This document shows, piece after piece, positions 17,520 to 25,352 of a stretch of DNA of 43,803 bases. Positions within the stretch are counted from its first letter, which is position 1; every line of letters starts with the position of its first letter. The notes under the pieces were generated by a model that saw nothing but the letters and a program-made list of their open reading frames with translations, was not told the origin of the DNA and did not search any database. The DNA comes from Terriglobia bacterium (GTDB lineage Bacteria > Acidobacteriota > Terriglobia > Terriglobales > Acidobacteriaceae): assembly GCA_020073215.1 (NCBI GenBank), contig JAIQFO010000040.1:1-43803 (forward strand), given 5' to 3'. The position numbers and the translations under genes are program-made.

Positions 17520-17831
17520 CTAGCAGAGCAGAGTGCAGAATAGTGCCAATGAGACTCGCGCATCGGCGGATCGATTGGCATCGGTGTCGCGGACACGAGC
17601 AGGGGCAGACAGGGATAGCGCACCAAGTCTAGGGTGTAAGGAACTTGGCACCGCCTGAGTTGTCCGGGCAGCCGCCAACGGCACCACGACTGAGAACAGA
17701 GGAGTGCCCTCGTACGGCAGCCCCTCCGATTCGTCGAACGCGGTCTCCGTCACGTCTTCTGCCGGAACGGCCAGAGACACACCAAAGCCCAGAAGCACGC
17801 AAAGAACGAGGATGGAACAGCGCCTTCTCAT
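17520..17831 (-). CDS. Small exported protein of unknown function
   Basis: 103 residues. It starts MRRRCSILVLCVLLGFGVSL, a clear signal peptide with likely cleavage after AVPA, and continues EDVTETAFDESEGLPYEGTPLFS, then a less ordered, Arg/Ala-rich tail ending in LFCTLLC. Composition and layout suggest a genuine secreted or periplasmic small protein, though I cannot name a family, and the tail after about residue 60 may not be under strong constraint. It lies on the same strand upstream of the large S8 peptidase, and its 5' leader carries a second copy of the same 53-nt element, so the two genes may share one control. Confidence 0.55.
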   Translation of the reverse strand: MRRRCSILVLCVLLGFGVSLAVPAEDVTETAFDESEGLPYEGTPLFSVVVPLAAARTTQAVPSSLHPRLGALSLSAPARVRDTDANRSADARVSLALFCTLLC

Positions 17832-17864
17832 AACGGATGCGCTCTCGACGAATTCGGTAACCTT

Positions 17865-17917
17865 TGCCTCGGGGGGTGCTGCGTCTCAACTGGCGGGAAC
17901 TGCTCTTCGGGGAGGCA
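17865..17917 (-). ncRNA. Candidate structured leader RNA, copy B (upstream of small exported protein)
   Basis: A 53-nt element identical to copy A at 45 of 53 positions, ending 33 nt before the ATG at 17831. The closing stem is TGCCTC/GAGGCA: the terminal pair changes C-G to T-A relative to copy A. In the inner hairpin one pair changes G-C to T-A and another G-C to G-T. Equal length and paired changes favour a conserved RNA structure. Confidence 0.55.
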
Positions 17918-18176
17918 GAACTTAATTTAACGCGAATGAGCGCGGCCTGTCAGTGATAAGGCTCACATCTTGATGTGCGGTCATCAGTTACAGCGCAAGG
18001 CCACACGTCACTGCCGCAAAATCCCCATGTCACGTGCGCCACGTTTAGTGATCTTAGTTCCGGCAGCCGATAGCTCGGCTCAAGAAGATTGTTCGGCCAG
18101 ATTCCGCCCCCAGTGATAGCCTAGTAGTGTAAATGGGCCGTCCCTGGCCCGATTTCATGCTCCCGGGAGAACTCAA

Positions 18177-19532
18177 ATGCTACCCTGCAAACGTTCGTTT
18201 CAGGTCGCGCTGCTCTTGGCCGCGATCTCTTGGTTGAGCATCTTTGCAAGCGCCCAGAAGACGATCGGCATCAATGTAGTTCTAAACACAGAAATCACGA
18301 ACATCGTATTGGCCGACCTCGGGCAACACGGGAAGGTTCGAGACATTCTCTATGAGATTCGCGGTGTCTCGATGCTCGCCCCATCCAGCCAACTCACGGT
18401 AATTCAACATCTGCCCTATGTGGCCTATGCCAATCCTGACCAGCCGCGCAGCACAGGACCAGTGAGCGCCCTCCCCGTCAGTGACTTCACCGGTGGGCGC
18501 AGCACTTGGGACATGGACGCCATCAACGTCACGTCCGGTCCCGGCAGCGCTAATCGCAGCGTGTCTTTCGACGGTACCGGCGTCTACGTGGCGATCCTCG
18601 ACACCGGCTTGATCCAAACCTGGCGGTTGTATTTTCCCGAAGATCGCATCGCAGCCCAGTACGCCACCACCTTTGGGGGTGGAGGCGCGGCTGATAACGG
18701 GGCGACTCCCTCTCCTCCGAACAAATGGCAGCAGGATCAGAATTCGCATGGTACGCACGTGACCAGCACGATTTTGGGTTACAGCTTTTTTGGGACTCCC
18801 ACCCAGGGGGTTGCACCGAAGTCCAGTGTGATCCCAGTGAAAGTGCTCAACCAGAACGGGAGCGGATGGTCTTCCGCGATTGCCCGCGCCATCGTGTACG
18901 TGACTGACCTGCACAAGAACCAGCTTGCCGCTCAGCCGATGGTTGTCAATATGAGCCTCGGTGGCAGCCAGTTAGACGCATTGGAGAAGGCTGCAATCGA
19001 TTTCGCCGTGGCCAACGGCGTGATCATTTGCGCCTCCGCGGGCAATTCCGGTACGCGAGGAATGGGCTTTCCCGGCGCTTATCCTCCGGTGATTTCTGCG
19101 GCTGCTTCGGGCTGGGTGCAGCAGTTCACGACTTCCACTTGGTGGTTTGCGCTGGATGTTCCCGATCCGAACGACCCGAACAATTTCTACATCGCCTCTT
19201 TTTCCAGCCGACAGAAGGCTGGGCAGGACTTGGATGTTGCCGCCCCGGGCGATGACACCGTCGGCCCCTATCAGGTCAATAGCCAGCAGAGCTACTTCTT
19301 CCTGAGCGGAACCTCCATGGCCAGCCCACACGTGACTGGCACGGTGGCGCTTATGTTGCAGAAAAATCCGACTCTAACCGCTGCGCAGGCGGAGAGCATT
19401 CTCGAAACAAGTGCTACCCCCTTACCGGCCGGTTGCCGCACCGTACCACTCGAAGGTCAGGTGTGCTGGGACACGGATGCGACGGGAGCCGGTCTACTGA
19501 ACGCAGATGCGGCTCTGGCGGCGACACCGTAG
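18177..19532 (+). CDS. Secreted subtilisin-like (S8) serine peptidase
   Basis: 451 residues, with a signal peptide (CKRSFQVALLLAAISWLSIFASA). A short propeptide-like region (about 28-90) includes VVLNTEITNIVLADLGQHG. The catalytic domain has D142 (VAILDTG), H191 (NSHGTHV), oxyanion N290 (ASAGNS) and S380 (SGTSMASPHVTG). No C-terminal accessory domain; the protein ends soon after the catalytic core, so it is probably freely secreted. The ATG at 18177 is preceded by GGGAGAAC. It is divergent from the small exported protein across about 340 bp and followed by a strong intrinsic terminator. Confidence 0.92.
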   Translation: MLPCKRSFQVALLLAAISWLSIFASAQKTIGINVVLNTEITNIVLADLGQHGKVRDILYEIRGVSMLAPSSQLTVIQHLPYVAYANPDQPRSTGPVSALPVSDFTGGRSTWDMDAINVTSGPGSANRSVSFDGTGVYVAILDTGLIQTWRLYFPEDRIAAQYATTFGGGGAADNGATPSPPNKWQQDQNSHGTHVTSTILGYSFFGTPTQGVAPKSSVIPVKVLNQNGSGWSSAIARAIVYVTDLHKNQLAAQPMVVNMSLGGSQLDALEKAAIDFAVANGVIICASAGNSGTRGMGFPGAYPPVISAAASGWVQQFTTSTWWFALDVPDPNDPNNFYIASFSSRQKAGQDLDVAAPGDDTVGPYQVNSQQSYFFLSGTSMASPHVTGTVALMLQKNPTLTAAQAESILETSATPLPAGCRTVPLEGQVCWDTDATGAGLLNADAALAATP

Positions 19533-19552
19533 TGTGATTTGAAGTTCAGCCC

Positions 19553-19581
19553 AAGCGGAGGCAGTCAGCCTCCGCTTTTTT
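19553..19581 (+). terminator. Rho-independent terminator of the S8 peptidase gene
   Basis: A perfect 10-bp stem, AAGCGGAGGC with GCCTCCGCTT, around the loop AGTCA, followed by a T-run, 20 bp after the stop codon. Confidence 0.92.
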
Positions 19582-19683
19582 GCTAATTTTCGCGACGTCC
19601 CTGATGACCAGAAGATTGGCCAAGTGGCGTAACATCGCCATTGCACGCATTGACCTGCAACCAAGGGGTTTGATTGGGGTTCG

Positions 19684-19854
19684 CTAGGAGTGCCATGTTC
19701 CAGAACTGAGGGCGGAGATCCACTCGCGGTAGAGCAGCGCTTCCTGCTTCAGTTTCGTGGCCTCGGGTTCAGGCTCACATTTTGCCTTCTCTTCGCAGGC
19801 CGCTGCCTTCTTCTGAAGCTCCTCTAGCGTCGCACCGGCAGGAACCAGTTTCAT
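19684..19854 (-). CDS. Small protein of unknown function (56 residues)
   Basis: Short frame from the ATG at 19854 to TAG at 19686-19684: MKLVPAGATLEELQKKAAAC, then charged helical EEKAKCEPEPEATKLKQEA, then LLYREWISALSSGTWHS. It reads as a small amphipathic, probably soluble helical protein, of the kind often seen as an uncharacterised short gene in Acidobacteriota. No ribosome binding site is obvious. It converges on the S8 peptidase gene; the peptidase terminator lies between them. Confidence 0.55.
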   Translation of the reverse strand: MKLVPAGATLEELQKKAAACEEKAKCEPEPEATKLKQEALLYREWISALSSGTWHS

Positions 19855-20194
19855 AACGGTGCGACCATTCTACGAGGTATTGCGTCAGGTGGCGATGAAC
19901 CGCGATTACACTGACGATCAGGCGGGTGACCTATCAGCCGGCCCGGTTACCAAAGTACAGTGACCCTCGTAATCTTGTCGCCATCCTCCACCTGCCGCAT
20001 ACTCGCCTTACCTACCACAGAACCTGGGAGACGGGGTTGAAACCGGAGATTAGGGTCGCCGATTTCAGCCCCGCATTTTTTTGCCTCCACCCGACTCACC
20101 CTGATTACTCCCCCAATACCCTCCGCTCTTTCCCCCGCATCGAATAGAATCAGAGACAATAGAATCCATACTCCGATCTCCCAAGTGAGGCGTC
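19855..20194. other. Intergenic region (~340 bp), no gene seen
   Basis: Upstream of the SYLF gene. Frames here have no recognisable protein signature; the tract around 20026-20075 (GAGACGGGGTTGAAACCGGA) looks like degenerate intergenic repeat. GAGG 6 nt before 20195 is the ribosome binding site of the next gene. Confidence 0.5.
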
Positions 20195-20899
20195 ATGCGC
20201 AATCTCCTCGTTCTGCTGCTGCTCGTTTGTTTCCTGACCCCAATTCTTTCCGCGGACGAAAACACCAAGGCTCCGGAGCCCAACACCAAGGCGTCCGGGC
20301 GTGTCGAGGCTGCCGGCACCGTGCTCGACGAAATTCAGGGCGCCCCCGACCAGCGCATCCCCGAAGAAGTGCTCGGTTCGGCCGAATGTGTGGCCGTGGT
20401 TCCGTCAATGCTCAAGGGAGGCTTCGTCTTCGGAGGCCGTTACGGTCGAGGCGTCGCCAGTTGCCGCACTCCTAAAGGCTGGAGCGCGCCCGCTTTCTTC
20501 ACCATCAGCGGCGGCAGTTTTGGCTTGCAGATCGGCGGCCAGGCGGTCGATCTGGTCATGCTGATCATGAACAAGAACGGCATGAATCAGCTGCTCACCA
20601 GCAAGTTCAAGGTCGGCGCCGATGCCAGCGCCGCCGCCGGCCCCGTCGGACGCCACGCCTCCGCCAATACCGATTGGAAGATGCGCGCCGAGGTTCTGAC
20701 CTACTCGCGTGCCCGCGGCCTCTTCGCCGGTCTCGAACTCGCCGGCGCCGTCATCAAGCAGGACAAGGACAGCACCCGCGAATTCTATGGCCGCATGGTC
20801 CCCTTCAAAACGGCGCTCACGGGAGAGATCGAAGCTCCGAAGAGCGCGTACCCATACCTGAGCACGCTGGCCAAGTGGGCCCAGCAGGCCTCAAAATGA
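20195..20899 (+). CDS. Exported SYLF (Ysc84-type) lipid-binding domain protein
   Basis: 234 residues. Signal peptide NLLVLLLLVCFLTPILSA, then a single SYLF domain (about 55-230): IPEEVLGSAECVAVVPSM, GGFVFGGRYGRGVASCR, FFTISGGSFGLQIGGQAVDLVMLIM, and VGADASAAAGPVGRHA. In bacteria these periplasmic proteins are little characterised; eukaryotic Ysc84/SH3YL1 relatives bind phosphoinositides. It is followed by the lauroyl acyltransferase-type gene, and the lipid theme of the neighbours fits an envelope role, though that is inference. Confidence 0.9.
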   Translation: MRNLLVLLLLVCFLTPILSADENTKAPEPNTKASGRVEAAGTVLDEIQGAPDQRIPEEVLGSAECVAVVPSMLKGGFVFGGRYGRGVASCRTPKGWSAPAFFTISGGSFGLQIGGQAVDLVMLIMNKNGMNQLLTSKFKVGADASAAAGPVGRHASANTDWKMRAEVLTYSRARGLFAGLELAGAVIKQDKDSTREFYGRMVPFKTALTGEIEAPKSAYPYLSTLAKWAQQASK

Positions 20900-20904
20900 A
20901 GTAC

Positions 20905-20993
20905 CAGTACCCAGTACCCAGTCTCCAATTCAGCTGATGATGACAAGGTCTGAGAACTGGTTTCTGGTACTGAGTACTGGGTACTGGGTACTG
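20905..20993. repeat. 18-nt inverted repeat (TACTGGG family) across the SYLF-lpxL junction
   Basis: Arm 1 (20905-20922) is the exact reverse complement of arm 2 (20976-20993, ACTGGGTACTGGGTACTG). Arm 2 lies inside the annotated start region of the acyltransferase gene. Related tracts occur at 4364-4378 and 22026-22060. Confidence 0.85.
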
Positions 20994-21896
20994 CCTCTGC
21001 GCCAACGTCTTGAATACGCTCTAGTCTGGCCCTGGATCAAGCTCCTGGGATTGCTCCCCCGTCCCTTGGCGCGCGCCGTTGGCATCACAATCGGATTAAC
21101 CGTCTACGTGCTGCACCGCCGCCTGCGCCGCGTCGGCCTGCGCAACCTCTCTCGCGCCTTCCCCGAAATGCCGCCGCGCGAGCGCCGCCGCCTGGTTCGC
21201 GGCGAATTCATTTCCCTCGGGCGCCAGCTCGCCGAAGTTTGCCTCTTTCCCCGCTACACCCGCGAAAATGTCTCCCGCATAGTCGTCTATGACGGCTTTG
21301 AAAATTTCGAGCGTGCCTACGCCCGCCGCAAAGGCGTTCTATTTCTCACCGGACACCTGGGAGCCTGGGAACTCTCCGCCTTCGCGCACTCCCTGCAGGG
21401 ACATCCCCTGTCGATCGTCATGCGCTCGCTCGACAATCCCTACATTGACGCCCTAATCCAGCGCTACCGCACCATGCACGGCAACCGCACCGTCGACAAA
21501 GATGATTTCGTACGTGGCCTGCTCTCCGCCATGCGCGCCGGAGAAACCGTAGGCATCCTCATGGACACCAACATGACCCCGCCGCAAGGGGTGTTCGTGG
21601 ATTTCTTCGGCATCCCCGCCTGCACCGCCAGCGGCTTGGCCCGCATCGCCCTGCGCACCGACGCCGCCGTGGTCCCCGGCTTTACGGTGTGGGATTCGAA
21701 ACTGCGAAAATACATCCTGCGCTTCGATCCCGCCGTGGAGTTGATTCGCACCGCCGATAACGAAGCCGACATCGTGGCCAATACCGCAAAATTCACCAAA
21801 GTCATCGAAACCTTCATCCGCCGCTATCCCGACCAGTGGCTCTGGGTCCACCGCCGCTGGAAGACCAGGCCGCCCGGCCAGCCCGGGCTGTATTGA
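20937..21896 (+). CDS. Lipid A biosynthesis lauroyl acyltransferase-type protein (LpxL/HtrB family)
   Basis: 319 residues as drawn. Members transfer an acyl chain to lipid A at the inner membrane. The H-x4-E catalytic motif is GHLGAWE; other landmarks are LRNLSRAFPEM, GILMDTN, FFGIPACTASGLARIALRT and the C-terminal YPDQWLWVHRRWK. An N-terminal hydrophobic stretch (LVWPWIKLLGLLPRPLARAVG) is the usual membrane anchor. The first ~20 residues (FLVLSTGYWVLPL) are encoded by the TACTGGG repeat and are not family-like; the conserved part begins at LRQRLEYAL, but no ATG or GTG exists there, so the repeat seems to have been taken into the gene. It lies just ahead of lpxD. Confidence 0.88.
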   Translation: MMTRSENWFLVLSTGYWVLPLRQRLEYALVWPWIKLLGLLPRPLARAVGITIGLTVYVLHRRLRRVGLRNLSRAFPEMPPRERRRLVRGEFISLGRQLAEVCLFPRYTRENVSRIVVYDGFENFERAYARRKGVLFLTGHLGAWELSAFAHSLQGHPLSIVMRSLDNPYIDALIQRYRTMHGNRTVDKDDFVRGLLSAMRAGETVGILMDTNMTPPQGVFVDFFGIPACTASGLARIALRTDAAVVPGFTVWDSKLRKYILRFDPAVELIRTADNEADIVANTAKFTKVIETFIRRYPDQWLWVHRRWKTRPPGQPGLY

Positions 21897-22076
21897 GCCG
21901 CAGGTGTTTGGAACCTTGTGTGACAGTCGGGCCTGGCCCTGCACCAACGGCACCTTTCATGATTTGTCATCCTGACCCTGAGCGTAGCCGAAGGGGAAGG
22001 ACCTGCTCTTGCGGTCTGAGGGCACCGGGTACTGGGTACTGGCGACTGGGTACTGAGTACGCGACAATAGGAAACC
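21897..22076. repeat. Intergenic repeats between the acyltransferase gene and lpxD
   Basis: Holds a degenerate copy of the GTCATCCTGAGC...GAAGGACCT element (about 21966-22010) and a TACTGGG tract (about 22026-22060) ending 16 bp before the lpxD ATG. No gene. Confidence 0.7.
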
Positions 22077-23081
22077 ATGAAGCAATCCCTGCGCGATCTA
22101 GCCGGAAAGCTCGGCTGCCACCTCCTCGGAGACGCCTCCGTCGTCGTGGCCCACGTCTCCAGCCTCCAATCCGCCACTGGAGATAGCCTCGTCTTCGTGG
22201 AGGACGCCCAGCACTTCGACGCCGCCCTCCGTTCATCCGCCGCCGCCGTAATCGCCGGAGACTTTGCCGCCGGAAACTTCGCGGCCAGCGCCTCCAAGCC
22301 GCTGCTGATAGCCGCCCAGCCGCGCCTCGCTTTTGCCCGAGCCGCGCGACTGCTCCGCGACCCCGACCGCGATCGCATCATTCACTCCTCCGCCATAGTT
22401 CCCGCGTCCGCTGCCATAGGCAAGGACGTAGCCATCGGCGCGCGCGCGATTCTAGGCGATCACGTCAAGCTGGGAGATGAAACAACTATCGGCGCCGGTT
22501 CGGTGATCGGCGACAGCGCGGCGATCGGCACACATTGCCGTCTGGACGCAAACGTCACCATCTACCCTGGCACCAAGCTCGGCGACCGCGTCATCGTGCA
22601 GGCGGGCGCAGTCCTCGGCAGTGAAGGCTTCGGCTACGTCCGCGATTCCAGAACTGAGCGCTACGAGCAATCCCCCCAGATCGGCCGCCTGGTGATCGAA
22701 GACGATGTAGAAATCGGAGCCAACTCCACCATCGACCGCGGAGCGCTCGACGAAACCCGCATCAGCCGCGGCACGAAAATCGACAACCTGGTGCACATCG
22801 GCCACAACGTCCTGATCGGAGAAAACGTAGTAATCGCCGCGCAAACCGGCATCTCCGGCAGCGTCGTCGTAGAAAATAATGTCATCATCGGCGGACAAGT
22901 AGGGATCGCCGATCACGTGCGCATCGAAGAAGGCGCAATCCTCGGAGCCCAAAGCGGCATCCCCACCAAGAAAGTAATTCGCGGTAAAGGAGTAGTATTC
23001 TGGGGCACCCCCGCCCGCCCTATCCGGGAGTATCTTAAAGAGCTGGCATTCCTGTCGCGATCAGCGAAGAAGGACCGCTAA
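22077..23081 (+). CDS. lpxD: UDP-3-O-acylglucosamine N-acyltransferase
   Basis: 334 residues; third enzyme of lipid A synthesis, adding a hydroxyacyl chain to the 2-amino group of UDP-3-O-acylglucosamine. The N-terminal uridine-binding domain (1-95) precedes a left-handed beta-helix of hexapeptide repeats (about 100-310). The catalytic His is H243 in [23 protein letters not shown] and [11 protein letters not shown] are conserved. The C-terminus ([20 protein letters not shown]) is the usual trimer helix. Length is normal. Confidence 0.95.
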   Translation: MKQSLRDLAGKLGCHLLGDASVVVAHVSSLQSATGDSLVFVEDAQHFDAALRSSAAAVIAGDFAAGNFAASASKPLLIAAQPRLAFARAARLLRDPDRDRIIHSSAIVPASAAIGKDVAIGARAILGDHVKLGDETTIGAGSVIGDSAAIGTHCRLDANVTIYPGTKLGDRVIVQAGAVLGSEGFGYVRDSRTERYEQSPQIGRLVIEDDVEIGANSTIDRGALDETRISRGTKIDNLVHIGHNVLIGENVVIAAQTGISGSVVVENNVIIGGQVGIADHVRIEEGAILGAQSGIPTKKVIRGKGVVFWGTPARPIREYLKELAFLSRSAKKDR

Positions 23082-23096
23082 GAGAGTGTCTCTGTA

Positions 23097-23118
23097 GAGA
23101 CGCGGCTCGCCGCGTCTC
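23097..23118. repeat. Palindromic repeat, family A copy 2
   Basis: Arms GAGACGCGGC and GCCGCGTCTC around TC, preceded by TGTA, between lpxD and the P-loop gene. A tract of AGCTAAGAGC-type repeats follows at about 23127-23157. Confidence 0.85.
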
Positions 23119-23162
23119 AGCCCGAGCCAAGAGCTAACGGCCAAAAGCTAAGAGCTGCATCC

Positions 23163-23807
23163 ATGCCCATTCTCGTCATCGGCGGGAACTCCCGCAAAGT
23201 CGGCAAGACCAGCGTCGTCGCCGGTCTCATCGCCGCCCTCCCCGCCTTCCATTGGACGGCGTTCAAAATCACTGAACACCGCCACGGCGTCCGCTCCGCC
23301 GACGGCAAGACCTGCGACTGCGCCACCGCCTGGGCCGTATCGGAAGAAAAAGACCGCTCCGGCAAGTCGGACACTTCGCGTTTCCTGGTTGCTGGAGCCG
23401 AGCACTCCTGGTGGATCCGCACCGATCCGGGGCACCTTGAGGAAGCCATGCCCCGCATCCGCGAGATTCTTGCCTCAACGCAATACGCCATCATCGAATC
23501 GAACAGCATCCTGCGCTTCATAAAGCCAGATCTCTATCTGACCGTGCTCGACCCGCAGATCCCCGACTTTAAAGCTTCCGCGCACACTTCTCTGGACCAA
23601 GCCGACGCCGTGCTGCTGCACGCAACCGCAAACTCCAAAAGCCGCGCCTGGAAGCAAGTCCTGCTGAAGCCCGTCAAGTGCCCAATCTTTGCAATCCACC
23701 CGCCCAAGTACGTGACGCAAGAGGTCGTCGAGTTCGTGCGCGCTCGCTTAGCGTCATGTATCGCAAGTTCGCAACATGAAACAGAATTGGGTCGTGGTGC
23801 AGTTTGA
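23163..23807 (+). CDS. P-loop NTPase of MobB-like type, function unknown
   Basis: 214 residues. It begins MPILVIGGNSRKVGKTSVVA, a Walker A P-loop (GGNSRKVGKTS) like that of MobB and other SIMIBI-type GTPases, followed by a switch-like AFKITEHRHGV and a paired Cys (TCDCATAW). Further landmarks are DTSRFLVAGAEHSWWIRT, YAIIESNSILRFIKPDLYL (probable Walker B area) and PPKYVTQEVVEFVRARL. There are no molybdenum-cofactor genes nearby, so a MobB role is not supported; nucleotide binding is likely, the rest unknown. Position right after lpxD may reflect co-transcription only. Confidence 0.75.
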   Translation: MPILVIGGNSRKVGKTSVVAGLIAALPAFHWTAFKITEHRHGVRSADGKTCDCATAWAVSEEKDRSGKSDTSRFLVAGAEHSWWIRTDPGHLEEAMPRIREILASTQYAIIESNSILRFIKPDLYLTVLDPQIPDFKASAHTSLDQADAVLLHATANSKSRAWKQVLLKPVKCPIFAIHPPKYVTQEVVEFVRARLASCIASSQHETELGRGAV

Positions 23808-23854
23808 ACTCCACAGGGCTGGCGTCCTGAATCAGCGTGTGGGAAACTGTGGGT

Positions 23855-24016
23855 ATGGCGAAAAAGCGTACAAAATCCGATAAAGCACAGCGCCAAGCCA
23901 ATCAGGTGGAAAAGAGAACTGAAGCCCGGCCAGAGCAAGCGCCGAAGAAGCCCAAATCCAGCGAGGATTTCAGCCAAGCCGCTGCCCGGATCGTGAGAGA
24001 GGCTACAAAGAATTAG
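23855..24016 (+). CDS. Small basic protein (53 residues)
   Basis: ATG at 23855 to TAG at 24014-24016. It encodes a lysine-rich N-terminal half (MAKKRTKSDKAQRQANQVEK), a Pro/Lys linker, and a helical end SSEDFSQAAARIVREATKN. The end looks conserved-type and amphipathic, consistent with a genuine short gene of unknown function common in this kind of genome. Its stop overlaps the stop of the convergent P63C gene by 3-4 bp. Confidence 0.6.
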   Translation: MAKKRTKSDKAQRQANQVEKRTEARPEQAPKKPKSSEDFSQAAARIVREATKN

Positions 24017-25035
24017 CTGCTCACAAGATCATCGTCCGGGAATGGAAGTTCTAGGGTATTTCCACGTTTTGGTAGGACGCGATCAACCATTTTCACATAC
24101 CGATTCCATCCAAATCCGCTATTGATTGCCAGCCTTTGAAACATCATCAGTGAATACAGGTGTTGCGCCAACATCGGATTGCCTACATCTTCCGATAGCC
24201 ACTGATGTAGCTTGTTCGGGCGCTGTCCCTTTTCATTCGGTGGGCTCTTTTTCTCTAATTCATCCAAGAGTCCGGGGGCGATCCGCTCGTAAACGAGATC
24301 ACGGGTATAGTGAGCGACGACGCTATATCTGTTCTTCTGCATTCCGGGCCATCGCCAACCCTTCAACTTGTAAATATTCTCGTAGAACTCATCGGGGAAT
24401 CGCTTGACCCACGCAGCCAGCTCTTTGCGAATCAGCTTTTGAAGATAAACGTGCAGAGCATCTTGAGGACGGATTCCCTGGTATCCAGTAACCTCGTCAA
24501 TGACTGCAATGATGCCGACCTTTGCAAAAGAGCGAATCACAATGTCAGCAGCATCAGCATACCTCGCTTGTCCGGGCGTCAATATTTTGCCCCGATCTCT
24601 GGCCTTGAGCAGCAGTTCGCAAAGGTCAATCAGATTTGTGGCTTCGTTGCCGTATGCCGGGTTGCCGCCTCGAAGGGGCATAAAAAGCACTGGCGATTTC
24701 ATGCGTGCTGATAACTCGTTGGAAATACTAAGTTTGCCCTCTATTTTCTGGACAAATCTGGCGATTCTATGCGCGCCAGTGGTGCCACCACCAGTGCCCA
24801 TCCCAATCGTCGTTTGAAGACCGCGCTGACTGATTAGCCGCGTTCCATCTTCCAGAACAAATACTGGGATTTTCAGTCCTCCAATGTCGACAACTCCGGC
24901 ATGGGTCGCTTTAGGCATTTTGTCTCCCCATCTGGCCAGCGCCGCCTTCCTAGCTATCTCAGTCCGCTCTTGAGGACTAAGAGCGTCCGCCCGCGCAAAT
25001 CCGCCTTTCGCCCTGCCCGAAATGTCGTCCGTCAT
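24013..25035 (-). CDS. P63C-domain protein
   Basis: 340 residues from the ATG at 25035, chosen for GAGGAG 6 nt upstream (an ATG at 25068 would add 11 residues without a site). The N-terminus has AKGGFARADALSPQERTEIA and KAALARWG, a helical segment seen in many P63C proteins, then PKATHAGVVDIGGLKIPVFVLEDGTRLISQRGL. The C-terminal part (about 165-330) is the P63C domain, with DAADIVIRSFAKVGIIAVIDEVTGYQ, PDEFYENIYKLKGW and APGLLDELEKKSP. The family occurs in phages and bacterial accessory regions; function unknown. The gene looks less GC-rich than its neighbours and has its own strong promoter and operators, suggesting horizontal acquisition. Confidence 0.85.
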   Translation of the reverse strand: MTDDISGRAKGGFARADALSPQERTEIARKAALARWGDKMPKATHAGVVDIGGLKIPVFVLEDGTRLISQRGLQTTIGMGTGGGTTGAHRIARFVQKIEGKLSISNELSARMKSPVLFMPLRGGNPAYGNEATNLIDLCELLLKARDRGKILTPGQARYADAADIVIRSFAKVGIIAVIDEVTGYQGIRPQDALHVYLQKLIRKELAAWVKRFPDEFYENIYKLKGWRWPGMQKNRYSVVAHYTRDLVYERIAPGLLDELEKKSPPNEKGQRPNKLHQWLSEDVGNPMLAQHLYSLMMFQRLAINSGFGWNRYVKMVDRVLPKRGNTLELPFPDDDLVSS

Positions 25036-25113
25036 GCTTGCTCCTCTTATTTCAAATAATGCTTGCATTATACTCCAGCAAGCATTATAGTCAACAACGT
25101 TGTTGATGCTTGC
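25034..25113 (-). promoter_or_regulatory. Sigma70-type promoter and operator array of the P63C gene
   Basis: Minus strand: -35 TTGACT (25094-25089), 16-nt spacer, -10 TATAAT (25072-25067). The octamer ATGCTTGC or its complement occurs four times (25034-25041, 25059-25066, 25078-25085, 25106-25113), covering the start codon, the -10 flank, the spacer and the region upstream of -35. A perfect 16-bp palindrome, TCAACAACGTTGTTGA (25091-25106), overlaps the -35, and ATAATGCTTGCATTAT (25056-25071) overlaps the -10. This strongly suggests repressor control, possibly by the gene product itself. Confidence 0.8.
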
Positions 25114-25178
25114 ATCGGAGACAAGATGAACCGCCTCTCCACGGGCGCGAGATTAAAACTGGACCACTACCCAGAATT

Positions 25179-25255
25179 GTCATCCTGAGCGAAGCGAAGG
25201 ACCTGTTTTCCCCCGCCGCTGAAAAAAGCAGGTCCTTCGCTTCGCTCAGGATGAC
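25179..25255. repeat. 77-bp inverted-repeat element with perfect 27-bp arms
   Basis: Arm 1 (25179-25205) starts GTCATCCTGAGCGAAGCG and arm 2 (25229-25255) is its exact reverse complement; the 23-nt centre is partly self-complementary. It could form a very stable hairpin. A degenerate single arm occurs near 21966. It lies between the P63C promoter and the M64 peptidase stop. Confidence 0.9.
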
Positions 25256-25352
25256 AAAAACAAAAGTGTGCTACGAAAATTACGGAAGATGCACTGAACA
25301 CTTTTTCCAAAGAGTTCCTCCGCGCCCTCTGCGTCTCGGCGGTGACCCAGCC

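Noticed and set aside
19947..20159. Short minus-strand frame upstream of the SYLF gene
   Set aside because: Overlaps degenerate intergenic repeat sequence, with no conserved-looking composition or ribosome binding site.
23163..23807. Calling the P-loop protein MobB
   Set aside because: Only the P-loop is MobB-like; no molybdenum-cofactor genes are near and the remainder is not typical.
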